In this document: one piece after another, positions 50,946 through 59,071 of the stretch
Position numbering within the stretch: the stretch's first letter is position 1
Layout of the letters: the number at the start of each line of letters is the position of its first letter
Assembly (NCBI RefSeq): GCF_000257665.1
Contig: NZ_AJKR01000002.1
Coordinates: 124,001 to 188,000, forward strand
DNA length: 64,000 nucleotides
Origin: Candidatus Aquiluna sp. IMCC13023
Lineage (GTDB): Bacteria > Actinomycetota > Actinomycetes > Actinomycetales > Microbacteriaceae
Reading direction: 5' to 3'
Program-made: the position numbers and the translations under genes
The notes under the pieces: generated by a model
Databases searched by the model: none
The model's input: the letters and a program-made list of their open reading frames with translations, nothing else
Told to the model about the DNA's origin: nothing

Positions 50946-52082
50946 TTAGTCGCATCTACCCGAACTTGAATGGACCAGGTTGTCAATCAGTTTGCGTGCC
51001 ATTGCGGACCATTCGTCGTCCGGCTTAACATCGGCCCAGCAGTTCTCGAAGTAATCGCGATTGGTGCGAAACTCCTCCAGAGATGAGGCCAAATGAGCTG
51101 AATCGCCCGAGGTGAAAATTTGACCATCTCGACCTGGGGAAAATGCGCTGCCGGGGTCCACGGAGTCACTGATAATCACCGGGACTCTCATTCCTTTGGC
51201 CATCGCCAAAACACCGGAGCCTGTTGCCTTGGAGTAGGGCAAAACTAGCAGGTCACTCGCATCAAAAATTTTTGCCAGGGAAGATTGGCTTACGTAAGAA
51301 AGATCGTATGTGATGTTTTGTTGCCTTTGTGACGCAGTCCGAATTGACTCCGCAACATCGCGATCCCGGGCTTCTCCTACAAAATGAAAATGGAATTTCT
51401 CTGAGCTGACCTGCGCTGCCGCGGTAAGCAGTGTCTCTATGCCCTTGTACTCGCGAATGTAACCAAAGAAGAGGACCTTTAAAGGGTCACTACTTTCTGG
51501 TGGCTTGGAATTGCCAAGTACAGAGGGTCTAGGACTTGGATAGGCCGGGTGACTCAAGATTGTGCAAACAGACTTCGGGTGAAAACTTCTGATTAGGCCA
51601 AATTCGGCCTCAGTCTGCACGAATATATTTGTGAATTGCCGAATGGTAAACCTGGACAATGCCCTTTCCCATGAGCGACCATTTTTTGGGTAAACGTCAT
51701 GGCAGAATAGTGCCACAGGGACCCCTTTGGCTTTCATTATTATGGCGATGCCGGCTGTGGGAATCGACCAGCGAACTCGCCACCACGGTATTAGGACCGC
51801 TCCATAGCCCCTAGGCTCGAGCGATATGATCCGGAAAAGGATTCTCATTTTGGAGAGACCTCCGTCAGCGAGGCCAGAAAAGCCAGTTTCACTTTTGGAG
51901 TCATTGTCAAATCGACTCTTACCTCGGTAAGGGAAGTCTGGAAACGACTTTAGAGGCGCCCAAACCTCGGTTGCATGAAGCCCTTTCAGGCTCCGTGCCA
52001 GGTATTGGGAATGCAGAGGGATCCCCCCTTCCAGCGGAGGTAGCGGGGCTATGAAAAGAATTTTCTTCAACATTGGAGTCAC
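50946..52082 (-). CDS. GT4-family glycosyltransferase (intact paralogue of 43299-44400)
   Basis: A 378-residue GT-B enzyme. N-terminal donor/acceptor loop: LFIAPLPPLEGGIPLHSQYL. C-terminal half: LKVLFFGYIREYKGIETLL, KFHFHFVGEARDRD, LAKIFDASDLLVLPYSKAT and KGMRVPVIISDSVDPGS, the GT4 nucleotide-sugar site. It forms a minus-strand unit with the flippase-like and GT2 genes. The frameshifted copy at 43.3 kb shows that this gene family has been duplicated locally. Confidence 0.9.
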   Translation of the reverse strand: MTPMLKKILFIAPLPPLEGGIPLHSQYLARSLKGLHATEVWAPLKSFPDFPYRGKSRFDNDSKSETGFSGLADGGLSKMRILFRIISLEPRGYGAVLIPWWRVRWSIPTAGIAIIMKAKGVPVALFCHDVYPKNGRSWERALSRFTIRQFTNIFVQTEAEFGLIRSFHPKSVCTILSHPAYPSPRPSVLGNSKPPESSDPLKVLFFGYIREYKGIETLLTAAAQVSSEKFHFHFVGEARDRDVAESIRTASQRQQNITYDLSYVSQSSLAKIFDASDLLVLPYSKATGSGVLAMAKGMRVPVIISDSVDPGSAFSPGRDGQIFTSGDSAHLASSLEEFRTNRDYFENCWADVKPDDEWSAMARKLIDNLVHSSSGRCD

Positions 52083-52105
52083 CTTGGTCCCTTAAATTGG
52101 CCTGC

Positions 52106-53038
52106 TTAGCCCTTCCGAATGAGCATCAAAATCTCATAAATAATCCCCACTACAGCCCCCGAGAATATCCCCATAATAAAAATCGAGCTCGAAAGGGCTG
52201 CCACATCAGCTGGAATCCCCATTAAAACAAGAAGGGCTATCGAGCCCAACTCCCCCGCTGCCACGGCGGGGATCGGAAGTGGAACAGTCGAAATCAGAAA
52301 AGCAATTGCACGCGCTAAGAGAAATATCGCCGGTTCCATTGGCCAGAGCGCGTAGCCAACTGCTAAAACACCGGCTGCTCCGAGCACAGAGATAATCAGG
52401 GTGTATGACGCAACGATTCGCGCACCGTTTTCTATTTTTACGTCTTTGAAATTTGGCATTTTGGCAAGGTAGCTGAAAGCTCGGCGGGGCAGGCGTCTGT
52501 AGATGGGTTTGAACGCGCGAGGGAAAAGGACACCAAATAAAAGGCTCAGGACCATGCCGCCCCCTAAGGACCAGACCAGCACCTGACTCAAAGTTTGGCC
52601 CAGAACCTCTTCGCCCAGCACAAGAGTCGCAGTCAGCCCAAATGTAGCCGACCATAGAAAAGTAAACACTCTTTCCTGAATTAGATACCAAAGTGCGTGG
52701 CCAGGGCTATGCCTACTGGCAAGCCGTTTTAGCTTCAATGCAGAACCAAGTACGGCTGGAGTGACAAAGGCAGCCATGTGTGATCTGTAGTTGAGGGACA
52801 ACTGAGTAGAAAACAGGGCCGCGAAGCCTTGCCTGCGAAAGAACTGAGTCGACGCGACAGCTGATACCTGAACACACATATGGAAAATAAGTATCGACAC
52901 AATCGACAATCCCAATAAATAGGTGTTGAGTAAAACATCCCTTTGACTGACTAGTATCCAGATTGCTGCGACTATCAGCCCAAAGGTAAAGACCCGAGAG
53001 CTCAAAACATACAACCTGTGCAATCCTGCGGACTTCAT
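52106..53038 (-). CDS. Flippase-like (UPF0104/lysylphosphatidylglycerol synthase TM-type) membrane protein
   Basis: A 310-residue protein with seven or eight hydrophobic segments. Segments such as LNYRSHMAAFVTPAVLGSAL and LISTVPLPIPAVAAGELGSIA (with an invariant-looking PxPxxxGxxE) match the lysylphosphatidylglycerol synthetase TM / dolichol-P-mannose-associated family. Such proteins often sit beside GT2 polyprenyl-phosphate glycosyltransferases, as here. A role in lipid or glycan translocation is plausible but not shown. Confidence 0.8.
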   Translation of the reverse strand: MKSAGLHRLYVLSSRVFTFGLIVAAIWILVSQRDVLLNTYLLGLSIVSILIFHMCVQVSAVASTQFFRRQGFAALFSTQLSLNYRSHMAAFVTPAVLGSALKLKRLASRHSPGHALWYLIQERVFTFLWSATFGLTATLVLGEEVLGQTLSQVLVWSLGGGMVLSLLFGVLFPRAFKPIYRRLPRRAFSYLAKMPNFKDVKIENGARIVASYTLIISVLGAAGVLAVGYALWPMEPAIFLLARAIAFLISTVPLPIPAVAAGELGSIALLVLMGIPADVAALSSSIFIMGIFSGAVVGIIYEILMLIRKG

Positions 53039-53065
53039 TCACTGAGCCTATCTATTGAGCCCCGC

Positions 53066-54115
53066 CTAGATGCGGCCTCTAATGTGTCTTAGGTTCTGAG
53101 CTTCAGGGGGGGTACCGCTTTTCACGATCACCGCTCCGTGAAACTCGAGAACCTCTTTTATGTCTCGACTTCCGGATAGTCGCAACATGGATGACTGCTC
53201 TTCGTAGAGCTGTCGGTGCACCCTAGATAATTCGGCAACCAGCCCCAGCACCATAAAAAGCACTGCTGTTGAGATCATTAGTGAACCAAGAAGCAGCGAT
53301 TGTAGGTGGCTACCTGCGGCTCCTGTCCCAACCAGAACTAGATACCTGATCATTGGAATGCTACCGCCGACGAAAAGAACAAATGCCAGCCAAGAAAAGA
53401 TTTTCAGGGGCTGATACATCAAGAAGCCTTTGAGGATGGCAGAGCCAGAGTTCTTGATGTGCTGAAAAGAAGACTTGAAGAGCCTCGAGGGCCGTTGCAC
53501 GACCTTTGCGCCAGTAAAGATACTTACTATCGGTAGGCGTTTGTTGCCACCTTGAATTATTGACTCCATTGCATAGCTAAAGCGGGTGGTGATGAAAATG
53601 TTTGCGATTGCGACGCGCGTGTACGCCCTGAATCCCGATGCTGCATCAGGAATTCGAGTACCTACAACAGAGCTAACTACTCTGGAGCCGAGTTTCTGTA
53701 GCACCCTCTTAGCAAAATTGAAGTGGTTGAGTTTCCACGTGCCCCTGTCGCCAATGACTATCTCGGCCTCGCCGGAGAGAATCGGACCAATTAGTTCCCC
53801 GATTTTTTCTTGGTTGTATTGGTTGTCGCCGTCTGTGTTGACGAGAATGTCGAAGCCTGTAGACAGGGAGAACTCTTGTCCCAGTCGAAACGAATCTGCA
53901 AGCCCTCTGGTTCTCGATTTCTTGAGGATGAAGTCAGCACCATTTGCCTCCGCAATCTCAATAGTTCGATCGGTTGAAGCATCATCAATAACAACTATCT
54001 TGATCTCCGAGACGCCATCAATTTGCCTTGGGATGCTTTTCAGGACCGCCGCGATGTCTTTTTCTTCGTTCAAGCAGGGTATTTGAATGAGCAGTCTTAC
54101 TTTCTTAGCTCCCAT
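53066..54115 (-). CDS. GT2 glycosyltransferase, polyprenyl-phosphate-mannose synthase-like
   Basis: A 349-residue protein from ATG 54115, preceded by GGAGGAAA; the longer frame is rejected because that Shine-Dalgarno lies inside it. The GT2 domain has IQIPCLNEEKDIAAVL, VVIDDASTDRTIEIAE and DILVNTDGDNQY (DxD), with EIVIGDRG. Two C-terminal membrane helices (about 255-310) anchor it. Family members transfer a sugar to polyprenyl phosphate. Together with the adjacent flippase-like protein it could supply lipid-linked sugars for the envelope. Confidence 0.9.
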   Translation of the reverse strand: MGAKKVRLLIQIPCLNEEKDIAAVLKSIPRQIDGVSEIKIVVIDDASTDRTIEIAEANGADFILKKSRTRGLADSFRLGQEFSLSTGFDILVNTDGDNQYNQEKIGELIGPILSGEAEIVIGDRGTWKLNHFNFAKRVLQKLGSRVVSSVVGTRIPDAASGFRAYTRVAIANIFITTRFSYAMESIIQGGNKRLPIVSIFTGAKVVQRPSRLFKSSFQHIKNSGSAILKGFLMYQPLKIFSWLAFVLFVGGSIPMIRYLVLVGTGAAGSHLQSLLLGSLMISTAVLFMVLGLVAELSRVHRQLYEEQSSMLRLSGSRDIKEVLEFHGAVIVKSGTPPEAQNLRHIRGRI

Positions 54116-54164
54116 GCAAATTTCCTCCCAATTGGCTTCCCGGCCTGGTTCCAAGCTTAGCCCC

Positions 54165-54392
54165 AGCGCCCAGGTAGGCGCGCATGTCGCATTCGGGTAT
54201 TGGTTGCTTTATGCAAAGAGCTATGAAGGCAAGAGAATGAGCGCAATCGTTGCTGGTAAGTGGATCCACGTTGACTCACTTGCATCTGACTTCGAGCGTG
54301 TAGTTCGCTACACCGTAGCTGGATACGACATTGTTACCACCATCGGCATTGATGGTGTGAAGGTGGAGACATTCGAGTTAAGCACCAAGTAG
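54165..54392 (+). pseudogene. Isolated C-terminal fragment of a surface protein
   Basis: The frame encodes VGAHVAFGYWLLYAKSYEGK, MSAIVAGKWIHVDSLASDFE and VKVETFELSTK-stop, homologous to the last ~75 residues of the surface protein at 38.1-41.0 kb and, more weakly, of the BspA-like protein. No signal peptide or start is present. It is followed by the same 59-bp terminator block. It is the stump of a former surface-protein gene whose body was deleted or replaced by the GT2 gene. Confidence 0.85.
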
Positions 54393-54400
54393 TCATTACT

Positions 54401-54459
54401 ACTTAGTAGCTCAATAACCACTAACCCCGGGCCTTCGGGGCTGGGGTTAGTCATTTAAG
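54401..54459 (+). repeat. Second copy of the 59-bp surface-protein terminator block
   Basis: It matches 40988-41046 at 56 of 59 bases, same orientation. The stem CTAACCCC/GGGGTTAG with UUCG loop survives with one mismatch. The following 54460-54777 stretch shows no gene. Confidence 0.88.
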
Positions 54460-54777
54460 GTCAGTCCTCTGGCTAGCTAACGCACGGTTCTATAAAGATT
54501 CCCGCTTCGCGGAGTAAAGAGAGAAACCGTCCGGGGTCTACTTACTTGAGGATGCCCCGTCCCTGACATTTTTAGCTAGAAAGAATTTTTTAAAGAATCC
54601 GGATTCCTAGTTGACTACGTTTGCGTATTTCGGTCTAAAGCAGGTCTGAAGAATAATAACTTCGTGGTTTGAAGAAATTACACTTAGGCCCTGGGTTTGA
54701 CCCAGCGTGAATGAGGACACGTGCCCAACGTTCTGACTCAAACTTTGGCGCAGTCCTCTCTGACTAAGTTGGGATCT

Positions 54778-54880
54778 GGTGCAATTCTCCACGCCAGGCA
54801 CTGAATGACCTCACCAAACCGGAGCATAGGTGTTTTAACCACGGGTAAGTAAGGACTTTACAGAACTGTTCAAGCTTCTC
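54778..54880 (-). pseudogene. 3' fragment of a photolyase-like gene
   Basis: On the minus strand the frame reads YPWLKHLCSGLVRSFSAWRG, matching YPWLKLPHSGSVKSFSAWRG at the end of the permuted photolyase (27987-29180), with FCKV in place of FQTLAEVH just before. Nothing of the remaining gene is present. It lies directly downstream of the Wzt-type ATPase gene. Confidence 0.75.
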
Positions 54881-54962
54881 TCTGGCTGTAACCTCCGGCC
54901 TGGTCATTCTCGATCGCAGTCGGCCTGCTGTCATTTCTGCTTTTCTTGACAAGAGTGCTCCT

Positions 54963-55640
54963 TCATCGATTATTTTCGAAATATTCATCCAAACTCGCGA
55001 CTTCCCTGGCGCCACCGCCCTCCATTAGCAGGAATCTGTTGCAGGAATCCTCAAGGAGCCTCTTGGAATGGGAGGCGAGTACCAGTATTTTTGCACCGTT
55101 TACGAAGGATGAAAGCCTTTGTTTTGCAAGAGTCTCGAAATCTTGGTCTCCGACACCAAGCCACTCGTCCATTACCAGAATTTCTGGAGGAACTGCAGTG
55201 GCGAGACAAAACAGGAGCTTCATTCTCATGCCGGAGTTGTAGGAGTCGATTGGCTCATCGATAAATGCGGATAGCCCGCCAAATTCAATTGCATCCTGAA
55301 GCGTGGCCATTGCCAGCGCTTTCGGGCGACCCATTAGCCTGCTTCGAAACAGGATATATTCGCGACCAGTCGACCTGCCGTTTAGGTGCGACCCAAGATC
55401 CAACAGCGAACTGATCTCTCCGGTCACGTCTCGACCGCCTCGAGTAGGCGGATAAACGCCTGAGATCAGCCTCAGCAAGGTGGTCTTACCTGATCCATTT
55501 AGGCCTAAAATTCCTAGACGATCCCCCTGGCTGAGAGTCAAATTTATATTTTGCAGCGCTATTACAGGCTCCACATTGCGCCTCAGTTTTCGAGGAAACT
55601 CCACCCATGCATTTGTTAGCTCTAAAGATGTCATACCCAA
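54963..55640 (-). CDS. Polysaccharide ABC exporter ATPase (Wzt-like)
   Basis: A 225-residue ATPase. Walker A is GILGLNGSGKTTLLRLIS, the signature is the Wzt-type IDSYNSGMRMKLLF instead of LSGGQ, and Walker B is PEILVMDEWLGVGDQDF. The C-terminal carbohydrate-recognition domain of long Wzt proteins is absent, as in exporters of teichoic acid or capsule type. Its start overlaps the permease stop by 10 bases. With the permease it would flip the lipid-linked polysaccharide built by the neighbouring transferases. Confidence 0.92.
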   Translation of the reverse strand: MGMTSLELTNAWVEFPRKLRRNVEPVIALQNINLTLSQGDRLGILGLNGSGKTTLLRLISGVYPPTRGGRDVTGEISSLLDLGSHLNGRSTGREYILFRSRLMGRPKALAMATLQDAIEFGGLSAFIDEPIDSYNSGMRMKLLFCLATAVPPEILVMDEWLGVGDQDFETLAKQRLSSFVNGAKILVLASHSKRLLEDSCNRFLLMEGGGAREVASLDEYFENNR

Positions 55641-56482
55641 TAAACCAATTTGTCGCGAACTTTAGCCATGACTAATGCCCCCACGCCGACGGCAACAATC
55701 GCCCCAAGAACTGCGAGCGAATAGTTAAGGACCGTGGGGACCTCAGACATAAGGGGCAGCCTAATTATCTGTAAGTAGTGATAGAGAGGGTTTAGCCCGA
55801 TTATGAGGTTTGCTCCCTCAGTCTTTATGCTGTCAGGCTGCCAAACAATTGGTAGAACAAAGAACATTGCTGACATAAGAGAGGATATAAGTTGCCCGAA
55901 GTCTTTACGCTTGCTAACAAGGGGTCCCAAAATCATACCTAGCCCAGTTAGGAAAACTCCAGAAATCAGGAGGCCCGGAACAACCAAGAGCAATGCAAAA
56001 GTCACGGGCACTTTATAGACGAGCATAACTACCAACACAACCACGAGGTTCTGAAGGAAAATTAGTAATTGCTTGGTCACTACCCTGACTACGAAGCTCT
56101 CGAGAATGATGGGAATCGAGAGCATGAGGCGCTTTGAATTGTCAAACGCCATGGCGCCGTTGTTTATGCTGGAAGAGATCATGAGCCAGCTTGCCCATCC
56201 CGTTGCTAGCCAAGGGAGGTAATCATCTTGACGCGTATTTAGGACTATTGCGAACACATAGCCGATCAAGATGACCCTTATTGCTAGCGTAATTGTTGGC
56301 CATAATGGGCCGAGAATACTCCCAATACCTATGAGCTTGTAATCCCGCGAGCCCAATATCCAGCCCTGCCTAAGGACAGGAACGAATTTCATCCTACTAA
56401 AAGGCACGAGGGCTCCATTTCCCGCAGGCACTCGCCCAGCTTGAGAATCAAATCGAGTGAGATTCGACTGCAAAAAACTCAT
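55631..56482 (-). CDS. Polysaccharide ABC exporter permease (Wzm-like, ABC-2 type)
   Basis: A 283-residue protein with six helices. The start ATG 56482 has GGAGGG three bases upstream. The early amphipathic segment WILGSRDYKLIGIGSILGPL, with LGPLWPTI, is typical of the ABC-2 export permeases (TagG/Wzm), as is VLPIVWQPDSIKTEGANLII before the last helices. It is translationally coupled to the ATPase and to a small upstream frame (ATGA overlap). Confidence 0.92.
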   Translation of the reverse strand: MSFLQSNLTRFDSQAGRVPAGNGALVPFSRMKFVPVLRQGWILGSRDYKLIGIGSILGPLWPTITLAIRVILIGYVFAIVLNTRQDDYLPWLATGWASWLMISSSINNGAMAFDNSKRLMLSIPIILESFVVRVVTKQLLIFLQNLVVVLVVMLVYKVPVTFALLLVVPGLLISGVFLTGLGMILGPLVSKRKDFGQLISSLMSAMFFVLPIVWQPDSIKTEGANLIIGLNPLYHYLQIIRLPLMSEVPTVLNYSLAVLGAIVAVGVGALVMAKVRDKLVYWV

Positions 56483-56775
56483 ACCCTCCGGAGTTTCGCA
56501 ATACCACCGGTGTTTAAATCCCTCTTAATCTTACCAAGGAGTGAAGTCAGCTCTCCAAATATTTTCGGCGCAGTGGTCCAGATTTGCCTTCGGACGCCCA
56601 TGTCCTATTTAATTCCGCCGGCCTTGGTCGATAGTTGAATCGAATAACCTAACTTCGGTGCGGGCCATTCGATATCCCAGGAGTTAGTAAGTCTAGGTCG
56701 GCGAAATTTCATGATTTTGCCCATGAACTTTGAGTGCCGAGAAATGAGTTCTGTGTCAATAGTCATACGCTCCAT
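56479..56775 (-). pseudogene. Short frame with in-frame TAG, coupled to the ABC permease
   Basis: From ATG 56775 (or ATG 56766, with GGAG upstream) the frame encodes MERMTIDTELISRHSKFMGK and on to STKAGGIK, stops at TAG (56605-56607), then resumes in the same frame with MGVRRQIWTTAPKIFGELTS and ends in an ATGA overlap with the permease start. The protein-like content and coupling suggest a real gene of about 97 codons broken by one nonsense change, or the relic of a longer one. Not recognised. Confidence 0.5.
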
Positions 56776-57245
56776 CGGTTGCAAATCATAGCGCTGGGGC
56801 CGGGTTCACGCGACCAAAGAGCCCAAGTGTCCAGTGATGGTGTGGACCGTAGGCGCGGACCGCCGTTTGTCAGTAGGTCAATATCTCAAGTTGATTTGTG
56901 TGATTACTGCATACCCGTCGTAGTCTTAATCTAGTATTTCCAATACAGCAAATTCATTGATTGCAAACTTGTGCTTCCTGTAGCCAGAGTCGAAGTTTTT
57001 GGAATTCCGGTCCAAAGCAATGTTCTACCCCCTTCAGCCTTGCCCGAGACTAGATGCGGTGAGAAGTTTTTGCGGCTTCGCGTGACAGACAGAGACAAGC
57101 AAATACTCGAATACTCATTCGACGCAATAGCCCAGTTTCGTAAGTGCGAGTCTGGGCTATTTTGCATGAGAGAGAAGAGAAGAGCTTGTAGTGGTTCCGG
57201 TACCAGACCCATGCACCTGGGCAGACGCTGAAAAGTTTGTTACCT
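56776..57245. other. Gap with a hairpin, no convincing gene
   Basis: The only clear structure is AATAGCCCAG ... CTGGGCTATT (57126-57161), a 10-bp stem followed by TTTGC on the plus strand, terminator-like. Frames on either strand here look non-coding. Confidence 0.5.
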
Positions 57246-58304
57246 TTAGCTCAATCTTTCAATTGCCCTTATCACCAATCTGACAACTGGCTCTGGTACA
57301 CGTGCGACCAATCTCCTCGCTAATCTCAACAGATTTTCTTCTGGTGTAGAAAAATCGCCAACTTCTTGCTTTTTTAAACCCCTATTCACCTGGAGAGCTT
57401 GGCCGAGAGCGACCCGTGAACCGTACCCTAATTGGCTAGTTGTGGAAGGGAGTTTATAGTAGTGGCCCGCACGAGCGGAGCCTCCGGTAGGCCTGTCATC
57501 TACGGCCCTAATTCTTCGATCAGCGAAGAAAAATACTTTCTCCAAGTCATCATTGCGAAGCGCATGGCCCTGATGTAGCACTCTGACTTCGGACTTGGAG
57601 CAGTTTTTCCATAGCGTGTAGGCGTCTGCAGGCAGCACTTCCACATCTCCGTCCTCTCCGTACGAAAGGTCGAATCCAGACACTGTCGTCATTACAAGTC
57701 CTGAGAAGACCAGAGCTTTGTAGTTTTCGGGGTCCGGACAGGCAAGTGCCCTTGCCGGCAGAGAGCCGTTGAAATAATGGCGTCCTGCTAGATGCGCTCG
57801 CCTGACAAGACTGAGCCCGCCCAAGAAATCAGCACTGGTAGCAGCGAAGGGTCCGGACTTCAGCCAAAGTGGGCGGGTGGTCTCAATCGGAGCCACCGCA
57901 ACATTCTTGTCAGGGTCTCGATATAGCTCCTTAAACGCTCCGCTTTCCACTAAACCATCAAGGTCCACGCATAACCCACCAACCTCGGATAGCCCCTTAT
58001 CTTCTTCTAGCATCGCCGCTGCCGCATAAAGTCCACTTATTGAAACTGTGTTTGCAGGCGGAATCACCAGCACGTAGTCAGTATCGAGTTCAACGAGATT
58101 GTCTAGTTTTTTATCTCTTGAACGAATACTGACTCCTTCCCATTCAGGTCCCAGAAGGTGAGATTCACGCACCATGAAATCGGGCGCGAGAACTACGATT
58201 TCTATGTTTGGAAGACCACACAATCGGATCGAGGAAACTAAATTTCGTGATGCCTCGACGGTGTTGGAAATTGCCAAGACAGAAATTGATGGCTTGGACA
58301 TCAT
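57246..58304 (-). CDS. Glycosyltransferase-like protein of the polysaccharide cluster
   Basis: A 352-residue protein. The N-terminal half resembles a divergent GT2/GT-A Rossmann fold: PSISVLAISNTVEASRNLVS, NIEIVVLAPDF, LVELDTDYVLVIPPANTVS and LGGLSLVRRAHL, the last like the usual acceptor segment. The strict DxD is lacking (DTDY/CVDLDG are the nearest). The remaining part is not recognised. Its start overlaps the stop of the upstream sulfotransferase-like gene by 4 bases (ATGA), forming an operon with it and a GT2 gene. Confidence 0.65.
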   Translation of the reverse strand: MMSKPSISVLAISNTVEASRNLVSSIRLCGLPNIEIVVLAPDFMVRESHLLGPEWEGVSIRSRDKKLDNLVELDTDYVLVIPPANTVSISGLYAAAAMLEEDKGLSEVGGLCVDLDGLVESGAFKELYRDPDKNVAVAPIETTRPLWLKSGPFAATSADFLGGLSLVRRAHLAGRHYFNGSLPARALACPDPENYKALVFSGLVMTTVSGFDLSYGEDGDVEVLPADAYTLWKNCSKSEVRVLHQGHALRNDDLEKVFFFADRRIRAVDDRPTGGSARAGHYYKLPSTTSQLGYGSRVALGQALQVNRGLKKQEVGDFSTPEENLLRLARRLVARVPEPVVRLVIRAIERLS

Positions 58305-59071
58305 GATTGGTATCCAAAAAATTCAAAGTCAGCAGAAAATCTCGCTTCGATTCTGGCTTTCAAGTCGCCTGAAAGAGCCAAGGATTCTTCAGAAGCTTTC
58401 GCGGAGTTAACTCGATAACCATCAGGCACTTCAAGCTGCGGTTTGCCAACCAATTCGCTCAAATCCGACAGGAAAGAGTCCAGCTGTTCTAATTTTCCGA
58501 CCAGGCTGTACTCTACGTCTTCCGTTGCTGCAAAATAAACTTGAGGAGAGTAGTGCTGGTCTAGCTCCCAGGAAGGGGTTGAGACCACGTACTCCGCGAG
58601 TTCCTGAAATGAAATCCCTTTTGAAACCGCTTCGACAGGGTCCGCAGCGCAGCTCCCAAGTTTCCATCCGAGAATTTGCTGCCGAATTGCGACCCAGCCT
58701 CCGGAGTAGTCAGAGTTATAACTTTCGAGGTTGTGCACTTTTACTCTCGATCTATAGGCGGATTCAAGTCGCAAAATCGGGTTTCTTCCGATGACAACCT
58801 TAGGGATTGATGGGTCAGAAAAAATCGCTGAAATTTCTCTCAAATTCGATGTGCGTGCGTTCAGAGAGTCTCTCTTCCTGGGCACATGCGGATTTGTGGT
58901 TGGGGGCTGGAATTCCTTTCCTTGATCTAGGCAGGACATGTAATGTTTCAAAAAGCTGCTGCCATTTTTTCGTATGAAGCAGACTGCAACTCCCAGATTC
59001 TTGAAGTAGGCGTAGTCTGAGGTCGGGGTCGGGTCCATAGCAATGCGATTTAAGATATTTTCAAACCTCAT
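58301..59071 (-). CDS. Sulfotransferase family 2-like protein
   Basis: A 256-residue protein. VAVCFIRKNGSSFLKHYM occupies the place of the 5'-phosphosulfate-binding loop, and VVIGRNPILRLESAYRSRV is the 3'-phosphate motif (RxPxxRLxSxYxS) of PAPS-dependent carbohydrate sulfotransferases. C-terminal LKARIEARFSADFEFFGY matches the family end. It would sulfate a sugar of the exported glycan. Coupled by 4-base overlaps to both neighbours. Confidence 0.82.
   Translation of the reverse strand: MRFENILNRIAMDPTPTSDYAYFKNLGVAVCFIRKNGSSFLKHYMSCLDQGKEFQPPTTNPHVPRKRDSLNARTSNLREISAIFSDPSIPKVVIGRNPILRLESAYRSRVKVHNLESYNSDYSGGWVAIRQQILGWKLGSCAADPVEAVSKGISFQELAEYVVSTPSWELDQHYSPQVYFAATEDVEYSLVGKLEQLDSFLSDLSELVGKPQLEVPDGYRVNSAKASEESLALSGDLKARIEARFSADFEFFGYQS

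Noticed and set aside
54087-54392. A full 101-codon gene starting at 54087
   Set aside because: The first part is antisense to the GT2 start region; only 54165-54392 matches surface-protein C termini, so it is annotated as a fragment.
56971-57231. 86-codon plus-strand frame ending near the glycosyltransferase-like gene
   Set aside because: It runs through a terminator-like hairpin and has no family features; judged non-coding.
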